Positions 52,891-63,185 of a stretch of DNA of 64,000 nucleotides are shown here, piece by piece. Made by a program: the position numbers and the translations under genes. Source of the stretch: Bactericera cockerelli (taxonomy: Eukaryota > Arthropoda > Insecta > Hemiptera > Triozidae); the NCBI GenBank assembly GCA_024516035.1, contig CM044955.1, positions 49,211,715 to 49,275,714 of the forward strand. The letters run 5' to 3'. Positions within the stretch are counted from its first letter, which is position 1, and the number at the start of each line of letters is the position of its first letter. A model generated the notes under the pieces. That model was not told the origin of the DNA. It worked only from the letters and a program-made list of their open reading frames with translations, and searched no databases.

Positions 52891-53530
52891 TGAGATGTAT
52901 AATTGTCTACTTATAATTATATATTATCACAATAATGCTGTCCTTTTAATAAACTAAATGGGAATTCTATGGTTCTATTGTAAGCAAGAAAAAAATGTAC
53001 ATGAAATAAAATACTATGTTAGTATGTTACCTTCTAGAAGTCAAGAAATATAAGACTACCTAAGAACATTGTTGGCAAATATGGAGGTCCTTTTCATATA
53101 CATATGAATACGTGACATTAATATCCAACAAATTCTGACCTTTAAATCCATCCGACAACCATAATTTACCTACTTTACCTAACATTCTGTGGGTACATAG
53201 ATAAGCATAAAAATATTATAAATCAAATGGAATCTACGTACTATATGTACACAATAAATTAATACACTTACCTTGAAATGAAAATGATTATAATTTTCAT
53301 TATAAAACAAAACTTGAATTTCTGAGTAGATTAGATCTACCACATGGTTGATCTTTTTGGGGAACTTATATTATCAACGAGCGACGATCAGAACTTGTGC
53401 TTCTTTTAGATTATAATTGATATTCAATACAGTCGAATCAGGATATAAGAGAACAATTTCTAGCTTCAATTCACCTCTCTTCAAGAGAAAATAACCTCTT
53501 TATATGAGAAACCTGGTTATAAGAGAAAAA

Positions 53531-54192
53531 ATCTGGTGTAAACATCACAGGACTTTCCTTATCTCCCAAAAAGGAGTCGAATTCCGCCACTGGTGACTGA
53601 ACGGTAACAGATAACTAAAAATCAATGCCAAATTCGTGATCAGCACTTCAAAATCATTTAATTTGATATGTCACAACCCCCATCTAGGATGAATAATAAA
53701 AAAGTTAGTCCAATCGGGTCCCCCTACAATACCGGTAAATTGGGGCCGGTTTCCAAAAAGTTAAAGATATCAAAAAAATGATCAGAGTGAACCCCTATTA
53801 TTTTTTTAATCTGAGAAAATGTTGTTCTCTAACTTTTTTTGTATCTTTAACCAATTCAAAGAAGCGGTGCTTGCGGCCAATATTTGCGGCCCTGCGGCCA
53901 CAGAATGCGGCCGATTTCAACCAAAAGTTTCATGGTTCGTCTGCTGTATAAAATTAATTACCATACCAAATTTCAAGTCTCTAGCTCTTACCGTTCTTGA
54001 GATATCCTGTTCACACACAGACACACACACACACAGACATACACACACACAGACAGACGCACGGACCAATGGCTGAAAACCACTTTTTTGGTATCCTGAG
54101 GCTATGATTCGTCCAGAAATGTGAAAAGCTGGGTAGGTCAAATTTTCGACGAATACAATACTTTCCTTATTATAGGATAAGGAAAGTAAAAA
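53531..54192 (+). mobile_element. HINE-like element, copy 5
   Basis: TCTGGTGTAAACATCACAGG start and TAGGATAAGGAAAGTAAAAA end. Flanks: TATAAGAGAAAAA on the left and GTTCGGTCCTTTCAGTTTCC on the right, matching those of copy 4. Confidence 0.7.
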
Positions 54193-54221
54193 GTTCGGTC
54201 CTTTCAGTTTCCTCATATCCA

Positions 54222-54388
54222 GGTTACTGACCTCAGTAGCTGAATTCATAAGGTGGCAGACTTGCAATCGGAGGTCAGTGCCGTCAGTGGTTCAAGTGCC
54301 ACGTTAAGCAAATATTTAGTAATGCTAGTTTGAGTAGTTGTGATATCACGATTGTGATTAACACAAATATGAAAACTATAGGGTATAT
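54222..54388 (+). mobile_element. SINE family D
   Basis: TGACCTCAGTAGCTGAATTC, GTGGTTCAAGTGCCACGTTA and GTTGTGATATCACGATTGTG. Confidence 0.7.
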
Positions 54389-54504
54389 CCACAAGCAGGT
54401 TCTGTGTTGATAACACTTAATTAGTGAGAAAAAAATTTGGTTTGGACTCTTTTAATAAATCATGAACCAACTAGGAACCCATTAATATGAACATGAACAG
54501 CAAT

Positions 54505-54740
54505 GTGCTCTGGTAGTCAAGTGGTTAACGCGGTTGTCTGGTAATCCAGGTAGCGTAGGGATCCGTTTTTTCGAATCCCACCCAGTGCATGAATTTTTCC
54601 TCATTAATTTAAGTTTGTGACCACACAATAATAAGTAATAAGACTCTGGGAGTTAGGTGGTAGAAAATGCTTTGAGCATTAACCTCGCCTGGTGGTTATA
54701 CCTTCCACTAAAGAGTATTATTATTATTATTATTAAGAGC
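54505..54740 (+). mobile_element. SINE family A, full length
   Basis: TCTGGTAGTCAAGTGGTTAA, TTTTCGAATCCCACCCAGTG, GAGTTAGGTGGTAGAAAATG and a long (ATT)n tail. Confidence 0.85.
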
Positions 54741-54989
54741 AATACAGACCGCTCTATTTTGTCCTTCCAAAAAGACCTTCTATTGATTTATGAAAGTGTA
54801 GCCCGTCCTGGTAAGCTTTTCTAGTGGAGAACCAACTTGTAATAGTCACGCTAGGAAACTTCACATCGTGACGAGGCTAGTGTAATATACAATGTATTAT
54901 ACCTCTCTATGTAAACTTTTGTACATTGTAGATATCTCTATAACTTCAAGCCTAAAGTCCGCAACGTGCTAATGAAACTCTAGGTGCCT

Positions 54990-55246
54990 TTTTTTTAAGT
55001 GGGGTTTAACGTCGCTTTCAACTACCATGGTCATATCACGACGGGGGTTTTACCCTCCATTCGCAGGAAACTCACAAACCTGCTACTCACATTGACCTCA
55101 CCCAGCCTGAGTGGGGCCGGGAAAAGCCAGCGTCACGAGAATTAGAATTTGAATGGTCACCCATCCAAGTCTTAACCTCGCTGGATGTCGCTTAACTTCG
55201 GTGTTCTGAAGGGAACCGGTGTATTCAACATGCCATCGACGCTGGC
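54990..55246 (-). mobile_element. 5S rRNA-derived SINE, full length, with target duplication
   Basis: The reversed element starts with the T-run tail and ends with the 5S head (CGCTTAACTTCGGTGTTCTG, ACCGGTGTATTCAACATGCC). The 16-base word GAAACTCTAGGTGCCT stands on both sides (54974-54989 and 55247-55262). Confidence 0.85.
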
Positions 55247-55547
55247 GAAACTCTAGGTGCCTAGTCTAGTCAAATCTGGGGATAAATTTACTTTCTGATT
55301 TTGCGCGAACACAACGGAGGCCTATACAAGTATACAATAATGCTTAGACCCTGGGTAAAGCCAGTAGCACGGAAAATAATCCAACCATGTTTTTTAATGT
55401 AAGTGGCCTCAACGGAGTCCTGAAAATCGTCTATATCAAGCTGTAAGTACCAGGGTCTGGGGTCTAGGGTGTAGGGTAGGGTATAGGACCAGAGTCCTCG
55501 GTGTGGCCGCCTACATGGAGGCTAAACCTAGAATGGGAACAGGACCA

Positions 55548-56132
55548 AAAGCCACGGGTGACTTAAAGGTAACAGTTAGCTAAAAATCAATGTCAAATTC
55601 GTAATCAGCACCTCAAAATCATTGGATTTGATATGTCACAACCCCCATATACGATAAATATTAAAAAAGTTGGTCTAATACCGGTAAATTGGGGCTGGGT
55701 TCCAAGAAGTTCAAGATAATTATCAAAGTAATGATCTGAGTAACCCCCTATTATATTTTTATTCTAAGAAAATGTTGTTCTCTAACTTCTTTGTAGGTGA
55801 ATTCTTTAAGTTTTTAACCAATTCAAAGAAGTTGCCCTTGTGCCCAAGTTTTCTGGCCCTGCGGCCGCAGAATGCTGCCGATTTCAACCAAAAGTTTGTG
55901 GTTTGTGTGGTGTATAAAATTAATTTCCTTACCAAATTTCAAGTCTCTAACTCTTACCGTTCTCGAGATATCGTGTTCACACACACACACAGACAGACAC
56001 ACAGACCAATGGCCGAAAACAATTTTTTTGGTATCCTGAGGCTATGATTCGTCCAGAAATGTGAAAAACTGGGTAGTTCATATTTTCGACGAATACAATA
56101 CTTTCCTCATTATTGGATAAGGAAAGTGAAAA
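55548..56132 (+). mobile_element. HINE-like element, copy 6 (5' truncated)
   Basis: Begins inside the family at GGGTGACTTAAAGGTAACAG and ends CATTATTGGATAAGGAAAGT. The microsatellite is short (ACACACACACAGACAGACAC). Confidence 0.65.
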
Positions 56133-56499
56133 TGTAAGTGCACACTGAGAAAGGAAGAAAAAGCAACTTCAACGGCAGGCATGGTCTACGGACTTTCCTG
56201 CAATGCCTACATCCTGAAGCAAAGCCTGTGTCCGGTCGTAATTTATTTGCGGCTACAGTCGCTAGATTCTGCAGAATGGTACCAACAATCCTACAAACAG
56301 CCTAGATACCAGTCTCTGGTAGTTAAGTGCTTCTCTTAGGAAACATTTTGCAGGACCATTAAAAGTACTACAGCTTATGCATATTATTATACTATAGTTC
56401 TATTATTATACTATAGATCTGAGTGTTTTTTAAAGGTCAACCATAACGCAATTATTTTTCTGTGAATGTCACTATAGCAGTCAGGCCCGATGTTTTAAA

Positions 56500-56560
56500 G
56501 TAGACGCTTACTTCCGGATCCCAAGGTCGCGGGTTCGATATGCACCAGCGACATTTTTTT
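56500..56560 (+). mobile_element. tRNA-like fragment
   Basis: TCCCAAGGTCGCGGGTTCGA keeps a B box only. Family unassigned. Confidence 0.35.
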
Positions 56561-56599
56561 TTCATGGGCTATTAATTCATAGGATAATAATAAATAATA

Positions 56600-56758
56600 A
56601 ACGACCCCAGTAGCTTGATCGATAAGGCGGCGGTCGTGTAACCTGGAGGTCGGTGGTTCAAGTCCCGGTTTCAGCATGGATTTAGTAAAGTGAGATTAAG
56701 TAGTTGTGATATCACTAAAGTGATTAAAATATAATTTAAAATTAAAATAATAACTTTT
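56600..56758 (+). mobile_element. SINE family D, full length
   Basis: CGACCCCAGTAGCTTGATCG, GGTCGGTGGTTCAAGTCCCG, GTTGTGATATCACTAAAGTG and an AT-rich tail. Confidence 0.8.
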
Positions 56759-57242
56759 TATTTAATAAATAATAACTCCGATGTTATAGAACTGACAACT
56801 TAAAATTTACTTAATTTTATACCATACAAGTATAAAGCTCTATCTTAAATAACTTATACATATAGAACTGTTAAGCACCTCTTTGTTTTTTATTTAATTA
56901 ATTTAAAAGTTGATTAACTAACAATTCATGCAATAAAATTGTAAAGCACCAAAACATGCATAATTATTGATAGTTTCATTTTAAAAGATAAGTAATGCAC
57001 TGGTATCTTACTAGAAGCTCGTATGTACGAGTATATATGTATACGTAGAGTATACCAACATAAATAGCCAACACTTATTGAGGTTACTAAACCTGTATGG
57101 AGCGAGTGTAAGACCAACGAGAGAGACAGGGCGATGAAACTGAGGCAAGTCCGTTACGTAAGGACAAGGACGAATATAATCCTGGGACGATCACGCTCAG
57201 TGATGGGCAACTTGTGACGGGTCCCCGAAATTCCGATGGCCA

Positions 57243-57257
57243 GCAAAGACCCGCTGA

Positions 57258-57294
<37 letters not shown>
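57243..57294. repeat. Poly(T) tract of about 50 bases
   Basis: An uninterrupted T run. It may be the tail of a minus-strand retroposon located to its right, but no such element was recognised. Confidence 0.9.
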
Positions 57295-57295
<1 letters not shown>

Positions 57296-57474
57296 ATATC
57301 GCATCCATTTAAACAATATCGCGACTAGAATAGTAAAGTTACATATATTATTAATAGCTGGAAACTTCAATTAGGTATTACTTATGCATGCACTTCCTGC
57401 TGTTTATTCATGCTCAAAGCATTCTCTATCACTTGACACTCGCCCAAACGATGTAATCCCCACTTTTCCAGTGG

Positions 57475-57706
57475 TGTTAAAACCCCTAATTGGAAAAAAG
57501 AAGCCCTTTATCCTGTAAAATATATAAGACCTGTTTGACTGCTGGATGAAAGGGACTTTTCAGTCTTACCTCAGCAGTGTTGTTAAAACCCCTAATTGGA
57601 AAAAAGAAGCCCTTTATCCTGTAAAATATATAAGACCTGTTTGACTGCTGGAGTAAAGAGACTTTTCAGTCTTACGTCAGCAGTATAAACAAGGTACATT
57701 CTATTC
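57475..57706. repeat. Tandem duplication, 116-base period
   Basis: The block TGTTAAAACCCCTAATTGGA to CAGTCTTACCTCAGCAGTG is repeated from 57591 with few changes. The right copy ends like a family B-related SINE (CAGCAGTATAAACAAGG). Confidence 0.9.
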
Positions 57707-57708
57707 TA

Positions 57709-57966
57709 TCAGTAGATATTAATAAATTGTAAACGAAGCATAACTTTCATGTTAGAAAACTTGTGGAAATTAAAATTGCCCTGAGTGGAAATAGAATTGA
57801 AGGTGCACCATGGGACCAGCGCTAGCAGATGCATTAGTTCTTTCCTCTTAGTTCTGTAACTGGGCAGGTACAATAAGTCGGGAAGTAAATTATCATTTAT
57901 TCCACTTGGAAGCACTACACAAAAAGTCAAACATAATACCATAAATATAACCTTAGTTGAAAACAT
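57709..57966 (-). CDS. Possible small secreted protein (85 residues)
   Basis: A single minus-strand frame starting MFSTKVIFMVLCLTFCVVLP, a strong signal-peptide pattern. The remaining 63 residues contain one dibasic site (YRTKRKELM), one cysteine in VPWCTFNSIS and a basic C terminus. CTFNSIS faintly recalls the CxFNxIS part of C-type allatostatins, but the second cysteine is absent and the peptide is not directly preceded by the dibasic site. No TATA box, intron or neighbour supports it, so it may be a chance frame. Confidence 0.3.
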   Translation of the reverse strand: MFSTKVIFMVLCLTFCVVLPSGINDNLLPDLLYLPSYRTKRKELMHLLALVPWCTFNSISTQGNFNFHKFSNMKVMLRLQFINIY

Positions 57967-58809
57967 AATTATTTATCTTTCTTTTTAGTCCAAACTGTCT
58001 AAAACTTTCGACCAAATTTCGTGCTGATTCTAACATGGGACATCCGTTTCCTATTCGGTCCTTCGTGTTAGTCAAGCATGAAGTTTGCCCATCCCTCCTC
58101 TCATATAACATTCAAGAAGTTCACAACATGACATAACTACACCAATGAATGTTCAATGCAAAAAGAAAGTAAACAAAACAACTGACATGAAGAGGAAAGT
58201 ACTATATTAAATTATACAATTACATGGCTTTAATATTAGTTGGCTTTACTGCTATACCTACTAATATAATAGTATCTTTAGGTACTATTGTAGATGGCTT
58301 TATCCTTCATCATAGTAGAAGGTAGGAAACTCGTATGTAGCTATTTAGTGTCATAGATGAGAGAGCAGAAGACAATTATTAAGGACAACTAGAGTTTTGT
58401 GAAGGTATAAGAGTTATACATAATTAGGGTTTTTAAAAGGTATAGATATTAGAGGTGTAATTTTAGTTAGTTACATCTGCATACACTATAGTCACTTAAG
58501 TTCATTATCAGGAGCGTTGCTTAACTTCAGTGTTGTGTCAGGGACTGATGTTGTACACAACAAGCTATCTCCACTGTATCTTCTTTTTTGCTTACCGTCT
58601 TTTAAACAATGAAGATCTTTCAGTGTGGTGATTTTATGACCCTCACTTTGTAAACACACAAACCAGGTCAAACCACAAGATCCCCAATGGGACTCCCCAA
58701 CTCCCCATATACCCAGAAATTGGGTATAATTATGGGACTCCACATATAAACATACCTGAGGGTTTTTAACACGAATAGTCTCCGACTAAGTCATATCCTC
58801 TCTGGAAGT

Positions 58810-58873
58810 CTGGACGTTACTTATCTTTAGTGACCTCACGAGAACTCGTGTTTTCAACGTGCCATTGAGACAG
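58810..58873 (-). mobile_element. 5S-derived SINE head fragment
   Basis: Reversed words GTGACCTCACGAGAACTCGT and GTTTTCAACGTGCCATTGAG match the 5S internal region. Confidence 0.5.
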
Positions 58874-58987
58874 GGTTCTTCTAACTGTATAAATGTCGCA
58901 ACACAATACTCGCTGAAAGTTAATTTCATGATGTTAGCGGTTAAATGTTATGCTAAAAAGGATGTTGTGCAATTCTCTTACCGGTTG

Positions 58988-59038
58988 ATGAGTGGCCAAT
59001 GTGGCCATCCTTCAATCTGAAGACCGACGACCTTCTAA
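58988..59038 (-). other. Exon-like segment
   Basis: On the minus strand an acceptor (TTCCTGTTTTAG) is followed by about 50 bases including ATGGCCACATTGGCCACTCA and a donor CCG/GTAAGA. It could be an internal or 5' exon of an unknown gene. No homology was recognised. Confidence 0.2.
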
Positions 59039-59783
59039 AACAGGAAAGCGGAATTTTTTATTAGGTATTCGTAATTAATTGTTTCCATCTTGTATTACAA
59101 GTTTAATATCTAATTCACCTACAACTGCATTACGATTCTAATCTATTAGGTACTTTTATCTATAATTTCACAGTCAACCTCAATAGCCGATAATCGTCTT
59201 AAATACTCGCACTTAAGACTTTAGTTTTCTCTGAATTGAGTTTTTCAACACATCGACACATCAACACCACTTTTGGACACGTGATGGACCCAACAATTAT
59301 ATCCTGCTCCACACGATCGTGTTGATTTGGCACCTTTGAATATTGTTTTTATGAGTGGATGTGTGAAGTTATTGGTCTACTCTGAGAAAACAAATTTGTA
59401 GATTTGCATTTGTAGATATGTAATCAGTATGTAATATTTTTACTATTAATATTATTACATGACAAAAAAAAAGTGAAATACAGGACAAGGTCCCATTCAA
59501 CATAAATCCTCATCGTGAACTGTTCATTTGTCTAATTCTTACGAGATGCCATTTATTCTGATGAGATTTGTGTATGTTTGTATATGTGTAGAGATTTGCC
59601 ACAACAAAGCAATGAGCAGATAAAATGTTACAACACTGTACAAAAGTAAATCATAAAATAATATCTATAAGTTTATTCTATTTGTTTAAATCACAAAAAT
59701 GATGTCAGAATTCCCCAAACACGATTTAAAAAAATCCGATTCTTCTGACTCAAACCAGCGACCTCCAAGTTACGAGTTCGGCT

Positions 59784-59865
59784 ATGGCTTCTCGGCCTTT
59801 GGGCTAAAATTAAATTTTCAATACCTACCTAGTCTGTTCTTTTCAGAGTTTTCAGTTTAAAGTAC
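59784..59865 (+). pseudogene. U2 snRNA-like fragment
   Basis: ATGGCTTCTCGGCCTTTGGG and CTAAAATTAA resemble the U2 5' end (CGCTTCTCGGCCTTTTGGCT, AAGATCAA). CTGTTCTTTTCAG further on resembles the next U2 segment. The branch-site pairing box between them is not conserved, so it is not a working U2. A tRNA-like B box (reversed, GCGACCTCCAAGTTACGAGT) lies directly upstream. Confidence 0.55.
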
Positions 59866-60023
59866 TTTAATTTTTTCATTTCAATCACCTACTATATTTT
59901 AAGGTATTCATTTTATGAGCTTGAAATTGAGCTGATAAAATGTCTATACTAATAAGGGATTTGTTGGACATGTTGTTAATATTTGACATTCTTATGTGAA
60001 TTTATAATTGAAACATTTCTAGC

Positions 60024-60158
60024 ATTCGAATTTTGATGACTTACTTTCCCGACTCTAGTTTCGTCTATTGAAAAACACTAAGGTCAGTTTCCTTGATAAT
60101 ATCTATGAAATAGACGAAACTCGAGTAGGGAAAGTAGGTAAGTCATCAAAATTCGAAT
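60024..60158. repeat. Long inverted repeat (hairpin)
   Basis: Arms 60024-60069 and 60109-60158 are near-complementary (ATTCGAATTTTGATGACTTA against TAAGTCATCAAAATTCGAAT), with a loop of about 40 bases. This could be a MITE or foldback element. Confidence 0.85.
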
Positions 60159-60159
60159 C

Positions 60160-60860
60160 CTAGACCTATAGAAGTGTTTTTAATAAACTAATGAAGGACC
60201 TAATTCAAAATATAGGATTACAAAAAAAAATCCCTCAAGTCAGATTTTCAAAATATCACAGCTCATAATTAACTGTCCGACATAATCCTATTTTATGGGT
60301 TTGGCGTCTCCTGAATTCAAAAAAGTTATTTTAGGTAGGTAGACAAAATATTTTTAAGACCTACCTTAAATTTTTTATGATATTAATATGAAAAATTCTT
60401 CCTACTACTCCTAATAATAAATGTTATTTCAATTCTAATTATTGATCTAAAAAGATCAATTAATTGTAAAAAAGACTGGAGACCCAAGATCGGGAAATTA
60501 TTTGCTGCAACAAATAAGCCTTACAGTTCAACGAGGCAATGCTGCAAGCGTTTTGGGTTGTCATCCTAAAGATGATCTTCTTAATAATGTTTTTTTTATG
60601 TTTAATAAAATATATTAATTTAGTTAGTCATTATTTATAGATTATTCATATTTAGTCTTACGTAATAAACACCCTAAGGGTAAATTTTTATAAATTAATA
60701 TGTTTAAAAATATTAATTTTATTCACGGACTCATCTCCTACGTATTTTCCTATAATGCAAATTGACGTACCTACCTATCATAAATATTTTCAGTAAATTA
60801 ATGTCAAGAGGTCATGGACGATACGATAGTTAGAAATATTCTAACATACATACCTTTAAA
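60160..60860. other. Gene-free AT-rich DNA
   Basis: No exon or repeat family was recognised between the hairpin and the 5S-derived SINE. Confidence 0.45.
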
Positions 60861-60869
60861 CAAGACATA

Positions 60870-61144
60870 AAGCCAGCGTCGATGGCATGTTGAATACACC
60901 GGTTCCCTTCAGAACACCGAAGTTAAGCGACATCTAGCGAGGTTAAGACTTGGATGGGTGACCATTCAAATTCTAATTCTCGTGACGCTGGCTTTTCCCG
61001 GCCCCACTCAGGCTGGGTGAGGTCAATGTGAGTAGCAGGTTTGTGAGTTTCCTGCGAATGGAGGGTAAAACCCCCGTCGTGATATGACCATGGCAGTTGA
61101 AAGCGACGTTAAACCCCACTTAAAAAAAAAAAAAAAAAAAAAAA
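60870..61144 (+). mobile_element. 5S rRNA-derived SINE, full length, with target duplication
   Basis: The first 95 bases follow 5S rRNA closely (GAATACACCGGTTCCCTTCA, ACCGAAGTTAAGCGACATCT, AGGTTAAGACTTGGATGGGT), including the internal Pol III control region. The body ends GCGACGTTAAACCCCACTTA and an A run. The target duplication AAACAAGACATA is at 60858-60869 and 61145-61156. Confidence 0.9.
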
Positions 61145-61285
61145 AAACAAGACATACGAGTATTATTAAAGGTAAATTCCAGGTTAATAAATTGAGTCAT
61201 CATGAAATTAAATGAATTCTCGTGTTAAATGATCAGAATGACTTTTATATAACAAACTTGTCTTTTCTTTGCAACTTTTTTTTAT

Positions 61286-61570
61286 TTTTAAGATGAGCAT
61301 TTCACAGCCTTTTTTATTTCCTAACCATGAAACAGGACCTACTGAAGACACTTGTTGTCTGTGTTGTAGCTTGCCTATCCCGTATTATGCCTCCCCTCTG
61401 ATGGGCGAGAAGTGACACATTAGTGCCCATTTAGGTGCTTGGTCAACACGAGGGTACCGGAAGGTATCCCTTACGAACAACTGTAACCACAATAATACAA
61501 TTTTTTGTGGGCACGGGGAAACTGCATAGCAAGCGATTGCTTAACCACTGAGCTACTCGCGCGCTCTCAA
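61286..61570 (-). mobile_element. SINE family F
   Basis: Reversed copy: TTTTTAAGATGAGCATTTCA, TTAGGTGCTTGGTCAACACG, TTAACCACTGAGCTACTCGC. Confidence 0.75.
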
Positions 61571-61599
61571 AGGTGGTGGTGCTGGCGAAATGGACCCCT

Positions 61600-61695
61600 C
61601 TTACCTCAGTGACCTCAATAACTTGGTGGTTAAGCGTTAATTAAGGCAGCAGACTTGTAACCAGGGGGTCGGTGGTTCGATTCCGAAGCACCAAA
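61600..61695 (+). mobile_element. SINE family D, diverged
   Basis: GACCTCAATAACTTGGTGGT, AGACTTGTAACCAGGGGGTC and GGTGGTTCGATTCC. Confidence 0.55.
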
Positions 61696-61804
61696 TCTTA
61701 TTTCTTCTTCTTCTTGTTTAACTTTTCTCAGGACCGATTTATAAAGTCGGTTTTAAGTTTCAACCAATCAGAGAGCACGACAACCCAACTTGAGGGCTGT
61801 CTGC

Positions 61805-62035
61805 TTTATCTGGTAGTCCAGAGGTCGCGGGTTCGAAATCCAGCCGGAATATGTTATCCTACATTTGAGATTTTGACCACATAATAATAATAATAGAAAA
61901 TCTTATAAGGGCAAAGTTTTATAAGTAAAGCTATTAAGCCCAGAATAATACGTCTTGGCCTTACGGCTGGAATAATGGGACTCATTGTCCTAATCGGGTA
62001 GAATAAATACGGCGATATTATTATTATCATTATAC
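61805..62035 (+). mobile_element. SINE family B
   Basis: CCAGAGGTCGCGGGTTCGAA, CGTCTTGGCCTTACGGCTGG and TACGGCGATATTATTATTAT, with an extra AT-rich insertion in the middle. Confidence 0.7.
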
Positions 62036-62169
62036 ACTATTTAATAAATTTCATTTTTAATTTGTTCCAGATTACTATTCATTTGCTGATCAAATTCGAT
62101 CAGAAACCGAAGAAACATCATTAAAAATATTAGGATAAAAACATCGTTCATCACAGTCTGGGCTGTGCC

Positions 62170-62275
62170 CAACTTTCCCACGGTGTCTCATCTATAACAT
62201 CCCGGTGTCTCATCTATAACTTTCCCGGTGTCTCATCTATAACATTCCCGGTGTCTCATCTGTAAAATCAAGACT
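62170..62275. repeat. Tandem repeat, about 25-base unit, four copies
   Basis: CGGTGTCTCATCTATAACAT with CCC spacers. It lies just upstream of the candidate first exon at 62431. Confidence 0.85.
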
Positions 62276-62430
62276 CGTCGAAGATTCTAAGACACTAGTC
62301 CCGTCTCCCTACCTAGAGGGGCGTTGTTACGGCTTTCCAGCGTTTGGCTCTTTAGCCTGCAAGGCGTAAGCGGGATGGCGGTCAAATCATGACAGGATAG
62401 GGCCCCGCCTGATAGCATGGGGAACTATGG

Positions 62431-62479
62431 CACTCAAGTTTCTAGTCACCGTCGCCCTCTTGTCTAGCCTCATTGGTGA
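62431..62479 (+). CDS. Candidate signal-peptide first exon of a secreted protein
   Basis: ATG at 62431 opens MALKFLVTVALLSSLI plus one base, before a GTGAGT donor. A short first exon ending within or just after the signal peptide is common in arthropod secreted and cuticle proteins. A GC-richer leader (TAGAGGGGCGTTGTTACGGC) precedes it. No convincing second exon was found before the window end; a small acceptor-donor pair at about 63699-63713 is possible. The product is unknown. Confidence 0.4.
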
Positions 62480-62654
62480 GTAGCCATTTTGCTTTGTCTT
62501 CTTATTCCGATTATAATGTTTTTATTTATTATTTACCTATTGGATGTAAAAAGACATGTGTTTACAGTACAAATTATTATTACAAAAATTAAAAAAAAAA
62601 AAATGGAAACAATAACTAACTCTCAAATTTTTCCCAGGGAAAAAATTGAGAGTT

Positions 62655-62805
62655 AGTTATATTATTTGTGTTTATCACTTTCGTGATGTCACAACTAGTC
62701 AAGCTCGCTTTACTAAATCTACGCTGAAACTGGGACTCGCACCACTGACCTTCAGGTTACAAGCTCACCAGCCTTATAGATCAATCTACTGGTGAGGTCG
62801 GTGGA
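62655..62805 (-). mobile_element. SINE family D
   Basis: Reversed copy: TTATCACTTTCGTGATGTCA, CTCGCACCACTGACCTTCAG and CAATCTACTGGTGAGGTCGG. Confidence 0.7.
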
Positions 62806-63034
62806 AAAATTGAGAGTAAGCGATGTGCTAATACACTAGCCTAAAGTACGATGGTTGAAAATTGGGTAGGTATAGGTAAAGGTAGGTACGTGATGTGGAT
62901 GAGAAATGATAAAATCAGCGGTATCCTCCTAATTGGCAATTAGGTTTGAAAAGATGCCTATTAGTAGAAGGTCGATTAGGACGAAATTCGTCTCCCTGAG
63001 GTTGTTGTGGATAAAAAGAACCATCTTCCAATAC

Positions 63035-63185
63035 CTAAAGGTCAGCTTTACTTTCTAAAGTTAGATTTACTTTCTAAAGTCAGCTTCACTTTTTTAAGTT
63101 AGCTTATTACTTTTCTGAGTCAGCTTTACTTTTCTTAAGTCAGCTTTACTTTTTAATAGCTTACTTTCTACAGTCAGCTTTAGTC
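63035..63185. repeat. Degenerate tandem repeat, about 20-base unit
   Basis: Six to seven imperfect units of AAGTCAGCTTTACTTTCT. Confidence 0.75.

Noticed and set aside
53281..53315. Minus-strand ATG followed by a GTAAGT donor (MKIIIIFIS)
   Set aside because: Possible first exon, but there is no downstream exon, promoter or homology; AT-rich DNA gives such frames by chance.
50781..54267. Similar open frames in several HINE-like copies
   Set aside because: They translate repeat sequence with GACA/CA runs (threonine, aspartate, glutamine, arginine, valine or cysteine strings) and are not conserved in frame.
58492..58743. 83-residue minus-strand frame with GESHWGSCG
   Set aside because: No recognised family. 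A possible acceptor upstream and donor inside are weak; kept out for lack of support.
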